From assembly GCF_030272615.1 (NCBI RefSeq), contig NC_081408.1, forward strand, positions 399,617,889-399,681,888: DNA of 64,000 nt, given 5' to 3'. Source of the stretch: Cryptomeria japonica (Eukaryota > Streptophyta > Pinopsida > Cupressales > Cupressaceae). Numbering within the stretch: the first letter of the stretch is position 1; every line of letters starts with the position of its first letter. Below, piece by piece: positions 45,141 to 56,770 of this stretch. A model generated the notes under the pieces. It was given only the letters and a program-made list of their open reading frames with translations, made no database searches and was not told the DNA's origin. Both the position numbers and the translations under genes were made by a program.

Positions 45141-46005
45141 AAATATGAAATGTAAAGAATCTCTGGTAAAATGATTTGACTAAATATATAGCCGAGATTA
45201 TCCCATCCGAGGCACCAACAAAAATGACGACTCTGCTGGGGAATGTTGCATAAAGTTGTCTGGGTCTTTTGTGATTTGATAGTTGAGCGTTGCTCCCGTG
45301 TCGCAGGACTAAAAGTTTTGCCCACAGAGTGAAAAGCTTCTTAACTTGTCCCTTGTCGGTTTGAGTCAATTCTCATAATATTGCTGGAAATTTGCTATAG
45401 TTCATTTTCTATAAAGAGTTTGGTCCATATCTGTACATTTTTTAGGATTATATGTAATACCTCACAAGTTGTGAGTGGCGACTCTAACACTCTGAGATCT
45501 ATGCACCAGTGTGTGTTTGCTTGAAGAAGAACCACAAAATTTGCAAAAAAGATGAAGCAAATTTGAGCTCTTATGATGAAGTACCCTGACAAGTTGAGGA
45601 TGGAATCAATAATGCCATTTGATGATAAGGAAGTGTTGCAGTTCTGTGTTGAAACAAATCTGACCTATCAAGGAATTCTAGTTGTTTGAGTATTTATCCT
45701 TTGCAAGGAGGTGGTGACTCTGTCAAAAGATCAGTGTTAAAGATTTGAGGGATTGAAGGTAATTTTGCAAATCCCAGGTTAAAGAAGGCAACAATGGCTT
45801 CAACATTTCCAGGTATTTACATTTTCATGAGTCAAGTGTGTTTTCATGAAAATTGTATGTAAAAAATGTTCCCTAAAGAGTAAAAGAAGCTTTAAGGAAG
45901 GGAATGGTAGTGATTATTTTATATACTCCTGTGATTCAGTTTCCATTTTCTATATGAGATTAGATGGAGTATGTTTTGATCCCTTACAATGTGATAGTTT
46001 AAGAT
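45141..46005 (+). other. C untranslated leader with repeated primer-site-like motifs
   Basis: No ORF is supported on the plus strand. GGCGACTCT-like motifs recur near 45223, 45476 and 45712. ORFs on the opposite strand are unsupported. Confidence 0.5.
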
Positions 46006-46924
46006 TTGTGGAAAAATGAAAGAAATAGGGAAATGAATAAAAATATGTATCATGTGACTATGCTTCCCTATGAAATGTCAAATACAAATGTGCAACTTCA
46101 ACCGAATCACCGTAAACCTTTCTTTATGGAAGGATATAAGCCATTGAGTTTTGATGGTATCCAAGGTTTCCCAAATCCCGTTCCTATAAGGTTAGGGACA
46201 ATTACCAGGATTCAGTGGGAAAAGGTCAGAATTAGCACGACAACATTTGCAGGAGTTTTCAGAATTAATGGAAGATTTTGAAATAAATCAGGAAGATGTT
46301 TTCATGAAGTTGTTTGTTCAGTCTTTGAAGGAAAATGCCAGAGACCGGTTTTCTTACATGCCAGTATGTTCTATCTCATCATGGGATGAGTTGAAGATAA
46401 CATTCATGGAACAGTTTGGTGAGAGAATTAATCAAAGCTTAGCTATGAAAACATTCATGGGTATCCGGAAAGAAGAAGATGAGTTAGTACCTGCTTTTAA
46501 TCCCAGGTTTGCTAAGGCATTGGATGATATTCCTAGCAGCTATAGACCAAATGAAGTAGTGTGCTTGGTGGTTTATTTGGCCACATTTGATGAGGAAGAG
46601 AGTCATTTATTAAGAGATAAGGATCCTAAAACCTTGCATCAAGCATATAGGATAGCAATGGATATTGAGAACAACTTAAGATATGGAATCCCTAAGGGTT
46701 ATCTATCTGCAAGGGTATGTTATCCTAAGATATTAGAGGTTGAAGTAAAGCATAAATCTGAAGATAAAGAACCATATCAAGGCCCTTATATCCCAACTAA
46801 TCACATTAGCCTTGTTAATATTTATGATTTGAACAAAAATATGAGTGAAGAGAACTTGTCCCAGACAATGGTTATTCCTCATATTGATGAAGAAGAGGTT
46901 AATAAACATTATTTGATATATTAG
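46006..46924 (+). pseudogene. C Gag
   Basis: Two overlapping frames, 46006-46281 and 46247-46924, with one frameshift near 46250. The second (225 codons) has the Gag core: F-M-K-L-F-V-Q-S-L-K-E-N-A-R-D, then W-D-E-L-K-I-T-F-M-E-Q-F-G-E, then F-A-K-A-L-D-D-I-P and R-D-K-D-P-K-T-L-H-Q-A-Y-R-I-A. This parallels F Gag (M-Q-S-L-I-E-D-A-R-D-W-F; F-L-E-Q-Y-G), supporting a common gypsy origin. No zinc knuckle was found after it. Confidence 0.82.
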
Positions 46925-47403
46925 ATGTAGAGATGGATGTGGTGCTAATCACTTTACTAAATGACAACAACAGTAATTGCTCTAGGAAGAGCATCTCACA
47001 TGAAATTTATTTGCAGTCTTGTGTTTCAGATAGATCCGACAATGAGTATGAAGAATTGGAAAGTTTTATGTCTGATATTGATGGAAGTCCATAGGATTTT
47101 GATAATATGAATTCAGTCTCTCAGGAAGTAGTTGTATATGATGAGAATTCAGATGATATGATCCCACCAATTTTAGTTAATAAAATTATTGGGATAGAAA
47201 GATGCATGATGTGCACAAATTAGGAAGTTGTCCTAATACAAGCCATTTCTAGCATTGAGGACCAGACTGTTATAAACTGCTCTCATTTCCAAAATGTCCC
47301 AGAGTTGACCTCTATGTTTGAGAGGAATCTAGTTCAAAAGAATTAGAACGATCATGGCAGATTTGTTGGGGCTTATGAATATCTTAACATGGAACATTCA
47401 TAC
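46925..47403 (+). pseudogene. C acidic region, left part
   Basis: The reading continues after Gag as an Asp/Glu/Ser-rich stretch (S-D-N-E-Y-E-E-L-E-S-F-M-S-D-I-D-G) with several stops. It is split by solo LTR D and resumes at 52392. No polymerase domain is visible where protease and RT would be expected. Confidence 0.6.
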
Positions 47404-48248
47404 TGTTGGGTCTCAAATCAACAGATTGGATAGGTTCTAAGGAAATGCCAACTCCTATGGTTGAACCCTCCAATTGACTTGGCCAACATATAGAGCAAAT
47501 TGATTCAGATTTTACTCTCTCAATTTAGGCTCTGCAGGACCTAGGCGGGTATACCTATTCACTGAAATGTCTCCAATAACCAGTGCTTTTTATAGCAGAT
47601 TTATTATCCTAATCTGATATCTCCTGATCTTGAAATGGCATAAGTTCCTTGAATGGAGATATAGCAGATGAGTTCAAGATTGTTGTTGTAATAATTATTT
47701 GTTTTATGTTTCTTAATTACTTCTATTGCTGTTAAAATAATCAATGATGAATAAAATGAGTATAATTTGTAATTAGCCAGTGCCTTCTTTGCTGTTTGGG
47801 CTACAGAGTCATTGCATTTTTCTTCAGGACTTATTGTGCGAACCTGTGAGACAGTTTTTTAATTCATCCTTTATGATCCTGTCAGTTATTATTTCTTTTG
47901 GAACCAAACAAATGCTTATATCATATGTTGATTGAGTGAATTTAACCCTACCCTTAAGGGACCAATCAATTAAGCTCTGCAAGGAACAATTACAATCCGC
48001 AAGCAAAACCTCTGTTTCAACATCATAATACAAAGCATAGATTTGATCTTAAGAACATGAATAACCTTATCCTATCAGATAATATCACAGATGATTGCCA
48101 AAAGAAAATGAAGTGATCCGTAACACATATGCAGAGAAATAATTCATCAAAGTTTGTATTCCATTATGGTTCATATACAGAAGACTTACAGGTTGTTAAA
48201 CGTCGCTATCTTGACCTTAATTCTTATCACCATATTACAAAAATCATT

Positions 48249-48264
48249 CTCATATATATATGAG
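48249..48264 (-). promoter_or_regulatory. Palindromic TATA-like element in D
   Basis: CTCATATATATATGAG is a perfect 16-bp palindrome, 38 bp after the ORF end and ~850 bp before the LTR end. If it is the LTR's core promoter, the ORF lies upstream of the transcription start, in U3. Confidence 0.4.
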
Positions 48265-48304
48265 GATGAAGGCTTTTCATGAAGAGACACGACTCTTCGG
48301 AATA

Positions 48305-48721
48305 CTAATCGTTAGTTTCAGTGTTTCTAAACTTAAGCAAAAAGAGATTTAGAAGTCCTAAATGATGAATGTAATCATCGTCCTTGAAGGTTTTGATTCG
48401 AGCACTTTGTTTCTTTAATTCATCTCCCTGCGATAGATACTTGAATATCATCTGGTTGACAGTAGGGGCCATATCTTTACTTCGATCTATTTCTGACAAG
48501 GCCCAATCCTTGACGCTGATGAGCTCTTTTTGCAAATCCTCCAGGGATATCACTTCTCCTTCTTTGTAGACGGAGGGCATTCCAACAGGTTTCTCATCAT
48601 CCAAATCCTTCAGGTCTCTCCTCAGCGTATCCTCAAGTTTGACATGATTCTCCATATACGCAGTCCCCTCAACTTTTTCCTCTGGTGTCATGGCATCGAC
48701 ATTATTCAATACTTCATGCAG
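48305..48721 (-). pseudogene. LTR-encoded ORF of D, C-terminal part
   Basis: It is in the same frame as the 523-codon part and separated from it only by a TGA at 48722-48724. It contains an acidic E-E-K-V-E-G region and the E-L-I-S-V-K-D-W-A-L-S-E block that survives in both F LTRs. Confidence 0.8.
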
Positions 48722-50293
48722 TCATGCTTTTAGTCTCTCATGCTCTGTTAACGCCTTTATCGTTCCATTATATACTTTCCAATATGGTTCAACCTGCAAG
48801 AGCATGGTGTTAAACAGATGTCCTATGATGTCGTTGACCAGTTTGTCCATTCTTTGTTGGATACCTTCTGCACGTTTATTGGCCTTTTCTGCTTGATACT
48901 TCCAGTACAGAGCATCAGAGACATCGTCCAAGCTACATCCCGCGGGGTATGAGGTGTATTCACTGATAGGAGTCCCCGTCTCTAGCTGCAATACTTTTGC
49001 CTGCAACTTTTGATTTTCCTCTTTAGATTTTTCATATAACCCCTTATATGTGACGTTTTCTCTGACCAAAAATTCTATCTGGTCCAGGTTCAATCTAGCA
49101 ACATCCAAGTTGAGTTTAGCAGTGACCCTAGGGTCTGTCTTACCAACCTGATGAACCATGAGGTGCCCAAAGGTTTCTTCAATGTCTACAATGATAGGCC
49201 TCTTCCCCTTTGGATATAATGCCCATTGTAGGAGAGCTTTCTTGTCTGGATCATATCCAGAGCCTAAGAACAATTTGTCTATCTCCTGAGGCAACACTTG
49301 TTGATTTAAGTCTTGTTTCTTCAGGAAGCCGTCAAATAAAAGTGCTGAGTTTATATCCCAACTAGAGAAGATGATTACACCGGCCTCTTTCAGTAATTTC
49401 CTCCATTTCTCAGGAGTCATATCTTTCATGAGGACATCAATCTCATCCTGCAATTTCTTCATCTGTTCCTCCTCCGGTCTTCCAGCCATGCTTCGTTTTA
49501 CATGAGCTCCTTTGTATTGGTATAAAAATGAAAGAAATTCCCTAGAGGAGGCGAATCCATCATCAGCAACAAAATCTTCATGCTCAGTCATCCTTATATC
49601 GACGACATCCTTGATGTTAATTTCACCAGTGTCCATATTCATCTCTGCTTCGAAACCAAGAGGATAATCTTCTCTAGGAGAATCAGCTGGGATACTACTG
49701 GCGGTCGATTTTGGTGACATGTGGGCTAAGGGCTGACTATCCTTCTCAGTATTAATGAAATGAAGGAATTGCGAAGGCACTCTATGCATGATTTCTACTT
49801 CATGTTGAAGCAGCCTTTTAGCCACTTCCAGAGGATCTTGGAGATTTCCAATTAGGTCTCCATCTATCATTCCCCTTACCCTTTTCCATTTGTAGGCCTC
49901 CCAAAATAACTCACTCTTTTCTCTCAAAGCTTTGGCCTCCTCTCTTTCAAGATTCTTAATCAGGTCATCTGGCATTTTGGCCACATGTATTCCAGCTTTG
50001 AGTTGTTGTGATACTTTGGCAGCTCTTATATATCCTTCAGGGTCGAAGTTCTCTCTAGGTTCACCCAGAGTCATGCCATAGTAGTCTAACTTGTTCTGCA
50101 GTAAATGATAACTTTTTGAACTTTTAACAATGAAATCAGAAAAAACCAATAAACCTGGAACAATGGATTGTTTACCGGAATCTGTAAGGTGTTTAGCACT
50201 GACAATAGACAATTGTCTTGTAATCTCTAGGCTAGCCACCCTGTTTGGCACTGTAATTGGGAGCATGTGGGGTTTTCCTTCATATCCAAACAC
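48722..50293 (-). pseudogene. LTR-encoded ORF of D, middle part (523 codons)
   Basis: This is the longest open piece. It follows the N-terminal part with a frameshift in the 66-bp overlap near 50227-50293. It shows a charged helical region (L-E-R-E-E-A-K-A-L-R-E-K-S-E-L-F-W-E), an acidic linker, W-R-K-L-L-K-E-A-G-V-I-I-F, and a C-terminal coiled-coil (Y-E-K-S-K-E-E-N-Q-K-L-Q-A-K-V-L-Q-L-E). No polymerase, protease or integrase motif is seen. Function unknown. Confidence 0.82.
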
Positions 50294-51453
50294 CCTGATT
50301 TCTGTGTGATTGTTATGGCAATACCAATCACCCCAATTATGATCATCTGTGACTCTGGAGAGAAGTCCTTTGGTCTGAGGAATCTCTTGATTTCAGGGGA
50401 CAAAGTGTAATCCCTGTGTTGCCCAAAAGCTGCACTAAGAGGTTTCACAAAATATTCTTGAAAGTGCCAGTACTGGTTGTTCATGAACCTCTGGTCCCAT
50501 GCAGATACCCATAACTGAACTGGCTTCTTCAAACCATTTTTATCATAGGATCGAATGCAGAAATCATCTGACCAGAAATTAATCTCTTGTCCACAATAAA
50601 GAATGATATGCATTAACAAGGAATACAATGAAAAATGAACATTCACAAGGTCCCCTTTCAACTTTTCCAATCCATGATTTAAAGCATCTGCAACATAAGT
50701 GGCAAAATCAAATGACCTAGGGTCTTTTGACTGCAAATCAGCACACAGAACCATAACCCCAATATCCATGAGTGGATGAGCCTCTAGGCCTAATACTTGA
50801 GCTGCAACATAGTAGGTATATTTAAAATAAGGATGGAAATGGTTGACATCAAACGACACCTTGTCATCTTTGCTAAATGGAACAAATGACCCACCCACTT
50901 TTGGCCTGTGAATAGGTAGCCTCCAAGTCCTGTAGATGTTTTCCAAACTAAAGAATTCTTGTGAAAGTTTCTTCATATCGATACTCTCCTCCACCTCCCA
51001 GTCCAAATCAAACACCATATCAATAGTCTGTTTGTTAATTACTACTAATGTATTCCCTCTGTAATCACATATGGTTTTGGTTCTTGGATTGTAACAATCT
51101 ACCAGAGCTTTCATTAATTCTACATCTACAAACACATTTGGGACTACCAATTTGCCTAAGTTCTTCTTCCATAGATTACTTATGGGTTCAGGAGCGTCCC
51201 TTCTTTTGTAACTAAATAAGAATAACTCATGTCCTCTGATTTTAGTCCAAATATCTCCTAGATTTTCAAATCTATCCTCCAATCCTTCTTCTTCACTTTT
51301 GATCTTTTTGGACCTTACACTAGATGAGGGACATTGGTCTAATAAATCTTGAGTCAGAGCTCTTCCTTCCTTCTTTTGTCTCTTGGGCTTCTCTTCAAGG
51401 TTTAATGCTTTTCCTTTCCTACTCTTTTTAGAAGAAGAAGACGAAGGTTCCAT
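50227..51453 (-). pseudogene. LTR-encoded ORF of D, N-terminal part
   Basis: The frame is open from 51480; the likely start is the ATG at 51453 (M-E-P-S-S-S-S-S-K-K-S-R-K-G-K), which opens with basic, nuclear-signal-like tracts (KKSRKGK, KPKRQKK). A globular, aromatic-rich domain of ~330 residues follows, with D-Y-R-G-N-T-L-V-V-I, H-F-H-P-Y-F-K-Y-T-Y-Y-V-A, L-E-K-L-K-G-D ... H-F ... L-L ... I-L-Y and W-V-S-A-W-D-Q-R-F-M. I do not recognise the family; plant mobile-domain-like proteins are a possibility. It lies wholly within the LTR. Confidence 0.82.
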
Positions 51454-51749
51454 GATGACAACAAATATAAGAAACAACACTTACTTGGAGAAATGCTCAG
51501 CTCTTCTGGTTATCGTTCGCAAGTTTCCACAAGTTCTTCGCAATTTTCAGTCTTTTAGCATTGATCTGGTTCTTATGAAAATTCAATCAGTTCAACTGTA
51601 ATCGTATGGGCAACTTGTGCACAGTTAATGTTCTGCGTCTACAACGGCTACTCAAGTGTTTAAACTTAATTGCAGATGTGACATTCTTCACTTGGGCCTT
51701 TTACTCTTTCGCGGGAAGTACAGTTCGCTCAAAGTGATCATATTTCAAG

Positions 51750-52320
51750 TTATCGATGAAACCCTTGTCTTCGGCCGAGTGTTTAAATCTTTCATCGAAA
51801 GCTCGTTTTCTTCGATACTATTCTTTCGGTGAGTAGCCCATGTCGAGAAGCCACTTTCAAGACTCATCGAAATCGTTCTTTCATCGATAGACCTCCTTTT
51901 CGATAAGTCACTCACAAGTTTCATTGAAATCATTCTTTCGATGAGTTTCTTTCTTCGGTGAGGGCCCATGTATGTTCATCGACATTCCTTTTTCATCGAT
52001 ATCCTCCTTTATCGATGAAACACCTTTGCTTTTGTTCAACATTATGTCATCGATGAAAACTTGCGTTTCGATGAATGCTTTATGAGTTTCTTCGGTAATG
52101 ATATTCCTTTGAAATCACTTTTGCCCTTTTGCCTTTCGTTTTTTACCTTTTCGATGAAACTTAGAGTATCGATGAGTGATTTTCTACATTCATCAAAAGT
52201 AACTTTTGCTGAAATACTTTTGCTTGGTGCTTTCTATACCTCATTTCGATGAAAATACTCTTTCGATGAAACTTCTTTTGCAGTGCTCGATACAATTTGC
52301 TGGCCGAAACATCTTTCAGT
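51750..52320. repeat. TTTCATCGA/TCGATGAAA motif array in D
   Basis: Dozens of short, mutually inverted TCATCGAAA and TTTCGATGA motifs, spaced about 20-40 bp. The same array lies at 9340-9975 and 18030-18560 in F. Confidence 0.8.
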
Positions 52321-52391
52321 CTTCACGCCTATGGGAATATACATTTTTTTTATATATATTTTTATTTTCAAATATAGTGTTCAACACATAC

Positions 52392-52961
52392 TATGGGGAT
52401 CATATTGTTGGGTGTTGTTCCAGTTCAGATTCTGATTCCTTGATTCTTGATGAACCTAAATATAAGATGAGCAATGATTTTAGTGAAAATATCAATGTGT
52501 TATTTGATGAAGATGCAGATGAAGATCAATTGGTGCTTTCTTATAATGTTTTTGACAAGGGTTTTCATATTGTTCTTAACCCTTTGTATGAAGAAACAAC
52601 TAAGAATCTGGATATCAACTTCTGAAATGGAATATTATAAAGATAAAGGTGTAATACCTGATTTAAAGATAGGTAACAATGATCAGTTTTCCCCTATCGT
52701 TGATATTGTTGATATTAAATTGGACACAAAACAAGAGGGTGAAATATTTGAAGAGGTCATCTCTGATCCTTTTCCTCCCCTTGATAATAGTTTGCTTGTT
52801 ATGATCAGTAAGAAGGTGGATTTTTCAGAGAGTCTCTATTTCAGTAGGCAGGCTGATATTACAAGTGGCATGTTTTCTCAGTTATGTGCCAGAATATGAG
52901 ATTTTCCTTTTTCAATAGGATGATGTTTTCATGAAAAAAGGATATCGGTTGCAATCAGGAT
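52392..52961 (+). pseudogene. C acidic region, right part
   Basis: Continues 46925-47403 after D: frame 52392-52625 then 52474-52899, very Asp/Glu-rich (F-D-E-D-A-D-E-D-Q; I-V-D-I-V-D-I-K-L-D) with a frameshift near 52620. No domain is recognised. Confidence 0.6.
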
Positions 52962-53351
52962 GTGTGTTGTGTTCAGTACAGTGCATATATGTTACAAAAT
53001 AACAAATATTCTATATCACTGCACAAGTTTCGGATTTTCAGCAGTAATTGCAGTGATAAAATTAAGCATAGTGGTTGGATGAAAGTAGCCAGCAAGTTCG
53101 AAAAATCATTTTCCACTTATGTTATTAAACTACATTTGATGCTTTCAAAAGAAAATCATGTTTATGACAGAGGAAAGCACTGGTTGACATTGGCAGATGG
53201 CATTGGGCCATCATATGTGGTTTGACCTTGCATGCCACAAATAATTTGGGGTAGAGTAAGTTTTTCTGACTCTATGCCCGATAGAATTATAAATAAATTC
53301 CCTCTTAAATTGCCTGTTCATGGACAGTTTTTGAGGTTCTACTTTTCTTGA
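52962..53351 (+). pseudogene. C integrase C-terminal remnant
   Basis: One plus frame with a single stop at 53223 ends I-N-K-F-P-L-K-L-P-V-H-G-Q-F-L-R-F-Y-F-S, closely matching the end of F integrase (P-V-H-G-Q-F-L-K-N-F-F-S). G-I-G-P-S-Y-V-V just before the stop matches F's W-I-G-P-Y-V-I. Everything between Gag and this point of a normal pol is missing, so an ancestor lost most of pol by internal deletion or replacement. Confidence 0.8.
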
Positions 53352-53543
53352 AGTAGCTGTTATCCATGAGCATTAGTTAGGTTTGCTTTGGTAGTGTAGT
53401 TTCCTTTCTGTTGAAGTTACCCTGTCTAGGTAATTTATTTTTAGTCTGCCCTGCAGTTGGTCTGCTTTACTCAAAGATTTTGGCCTCTCATCTCATTCCC
53501 ATGAACTCATTCCTGTGAAATGAGTGTCCCCAACTAGAGTCAC
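53352..53543 (+). other. C 3' spacer
   Basis: Non-coding; ends CTAGAGTCAC before the LTR, like the TTAGAGCCAC end in F. No purine-rich tract is obvious. Confidence 0.5.
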
Positions 53544-56500
53544 TGATAGCTCTGAAAATTGATTGTATGAAATCTTCAATTTTGAGCTCAAATATTGATT
53601 TTTTGGTTTTATTTGTATCCTTTGTAAATGATCCAGGGTCTAGGGTTTAGGGTTTATCAAAGTTTCTTACATTTTGTGAAGAAAACTCTAGCATTGATAT
53701 ATTTTGGTGTTACTCTTTCCCACTTAAAGCCAAGGGTTGTTTACCACGGCGGGGCCATTCCATTCCCTAAATATTAAGTGATGGTTAACTAGTTTATGAA
53801 ATGTGATTTTTCCTAAGTTGCAAAAAAATTCCTTATGACCGATCTCTTTTTAAAAATGTTATGCCCATAATTTCCCTCAGCCTAAAACTCCTAAGTATTT
53901 CAGTCGTTTGCTAAAGACAATGGATCCAACAGTTCACGCTTCCCCATGATCAAAGGTGCGAGGATGATAAAGACCGCGACACCGCGAGATTGTGCCACGT
54001 GTTTTCAACGGAAACCGACAAGGTTGGTAGTATAACCGGTCAAAGTATTGTGTTACCGACTCTCAAGCGGTAAAGGTCGGTCTACTAACAGTCCCATCAA
54101 TTTGCACGTGTTCAAAATGAATGGAGATGTTTTATCCTGAGGTAAAAGGTGCTCGATTTTTAAATTTTAGAGGAATTAACGGGCATTGTGCAAAGCAGTA
54201 AAGTTTGAACAGATTTGACGGCCCCCGTATCCCCGTGATGGAAGTTGCAAGGATGTTATGGACCATGGCATCACGAGATGATGCCATGTGTCCCGGGCTG
54301 ACCATGAAGACCTACGATGAGGTCGCTGACGGAGTTTGATTGAAAGATGATATGGCACTGTTTAGTCAGGATTTGGTGGGTCCACAGATACAGATGGAAG
54401 GACAAATGTCACGTCGGCAAACAATGACCGTTATATTTGCCAAGCTGGGTGAGATATGTAGTTGAATTTCAAATGAGAAATTAGGAGGGATCATAGAAGG
54501 CACTGGTTGTAGCTTGCGCGGGAAAGGCATAATGAATGGGATACAAACTTGTCCACTCAGGATGATTAGTGATGAGTTGGGAGATTTTGATGCCGACCCA
54601 GTCTAGGAGGATTATTTTTAGAATTTCTATTAAGAAAAAGACTGATTCGACAAGGCAAGGACAATATCTCATAGATGTGAAAGGATTTGGATAAGCTTCC
54701 AGTTCAAGTGTGATGGATCATGAGTTCTCTGATGAATTCAGAGATTTGCTTGTTGGCAGAGATCCTAAAGAAGAAGAATGTACACCCATGGAAGAATAAA
54801 ATCAGGATGAAATCACATGCATCAGATGAACCTTGACAGAAGAATACAGTGGATATAATATGCATGAATTCTAGTGTCCATAGCTGGTAGATTGAATTAA
54901 GAGCGCCAGAGTGATGATGTTTCATGAATAGGCACTACTTGATGAAGTATTGTTCAACTATAAATACAATAGGGTGGTGATCAAATTGGTAGGAGAGTAT
55001 GAAACCTTTTCATTTTCTGAATGCAGTTTTTCCTTTTGCAAAGGGAATGATGTTTGAGCAAGCTTGTAGATGGAGTTGCAATATACTCTGTGATACTGGA
55101 TAGATTTTTTCTCTCATGTGTGAGTATGTCTATTGCCAAAGGGGATGTAAAAGTGGGAAGGATTTCCATAGGGGGCATGAAAGCCTTTTCTTATGAAGAA
55201 AGGTCACGCATGGCACAACCTCTGTGTCTACTCTATCACTGGATGGTAGGGGGTTCTGAGAGAGAGCCTGTAAATGAATGAAAAAGGAACATGTCTGGGT
55301 AGGGAGTGGTAGCAATCCATCCATGTAGCTGCATGGAAGTTGCAACCCATCCCCAACATATTATGTTTACCCTCTAACTTCCCTTCCCACTGCCTCTCAT
55401 CCTGGGCATGAAGGTTGAAGCTCCTCCTCTAGGTTAGAGGCGACTTTTCTTCTTGCCAGGATCCTGTTTCCTTCCCTAGAAAGGAAAGGCTCAATAGGAC
55501 AAAAACGCAACATCTCACACTCCATCTGAAGGTGTCAGGGAACTAACAATATGGCTCAAACGGTTTTTGCCCCTACCAATTTTTAGTTAAGAACGATGAT
55601 TCACAAGTGCCAGCGCATGGACATGTAAACATTTTTGTAATAGAATTGCATACGGCCTTTTAGGGCTAATTGTTAAAAATGAATCTGCTGTTAACATGTG
55701 TCTTCTGGTTGGAAGCTTGTCGCTCCCTTTAATTCTATAAAAAGGGAAATCATGGCCAACAAAATGGTTAAGATTTATTGGAAAGGTCTTGTAGGTTCAG
55801 TTTTCTTGTTCCTTGGGTTTTTTCCTAGTCTGTTTCCAGTAGTGAGTCAAAGTGAAGCAAACAAGTTGTAAAATATTTTACAGAGCAAATAAAGAAATGT
55901 TTTAGTGTCAAATTTGTACAGGTTCTTGAATGAGTTATGCATGAACTTTATCTTGTGACATAGATAGCATTTTGCTTAAAAAAAACTAGAATTCCAACCT
56001 TTTTGTCTCCATTGCATGATTCTATCAATTTTTAAATGAAATGAATCAAGGGTTTGTTTCATTTAGTGCATTGTTATGATGTATGTAGCTTTCTATTTAT
56101 GCTTCGGTCCAAGGGGTCAATTAAATTCCTTAAATGGAGTTACAAAATGATAGGACTTATGCAAGGATTTTAGTAAGTAGTTCTGGGTTAGGGTTGCAAA
56201 GAGGATATATTGTAAGACAATATCATCTCAGATTTTATGTTATCAGATCAAATTCTGTCGCACTTTCAGGTCTATATTTTATATCTCTCAGGTGCCCAAT
56301 GGAATATGACACTAATCAATTCTTGTAACCAGTTTTGTTTATCAGCCTTGTTTTGTTTTCAACTGATGAATCTCTACAAATTTCATATATTAGAATATCA
56401 TTTGTTAAGTTTTATGTATTTTCTAAAGGTTGTCCCGCCCTTTCTCATACACCAACTTGAGGGTGAGGATCACTGAAGGACTTGCCATCCTTGGACATTC

Positions 56501-56770
56501 TCCCTTTCTGTTGAGTCCTTTCATGAGATAATCTACTTTTTTTTTAGTCAATTCCTAAGTATCGTTGCAGAGAGCAGGAGATTCACTGACGGGATCACCC
56601 TCTCAGGTCTTGCAAAGCCCGAAGTGTACAAGGATTTCACATCCTTGTTAATGTTGGTCCAAGCTTGACAAATATTGATAGTTGGAGGTGGCTCTCCATA
56701 AATATTTGGAGGAATTAGCTTGGTCTCTGCCTAGTGGCAGTGTAAACCTGTCCATTTTTGGGAACCAACA
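53544..56770 (+). repeat. C 3' LTR
   Basis: Starts TGATAGCTCTG, ends GGAACCAACA, followed by GGATG. Two TATA-like sites (54959 area, 55736) match those of the 5' LTR. Confidence 0.9.

Larger units (their letters stand above)
47404..52386 (-). mobile_element. D: 4,983-bp solo LTR of F's family carrying a large ORF
   Basis: On the minus strand D starts TGTTGAACACTATATTTG and ends GACCCAACA, the same termini as F's LTRs. It is flanked by CATAC at 47399-47403 and 52387-52391. No internal region or second LTR exists, so it is a solo LTR. It aligns with F's LTR at both ends (TCGATGAAA-motif region on the right, tail on the left) but has ~3.0 kb more in the middle, which encodes a long ORF in LTR sense. 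Confidence 0.92.
41896..56770 (+). mobile_element. C: non-autonomous gypsy-derived element, host of D
   Basis: LTRs 41896-45118 (3,223 bp) and 53544-56770 (3,227 bp) are ~94-95% alike by eye. The target duplication is GAATG (41891-41895) and GGATG (56771-56775), one mismatch. A primer site at 45123-45140 is of the same Arg-tRNA type as F. The interior has Gag, a long acidic region, and only the last ~130 codons of integrase; protease, RT and RNase H are absent. Solo LTR D splits the acidic region. Confidence 0.88.

Noticed and set aside
44896..45369. 157-codon minus ORF over the C LTR end and primer site
   Set aside because: Crosses the LTR/leader boundary and the primer site on the wrong strand; no domain.
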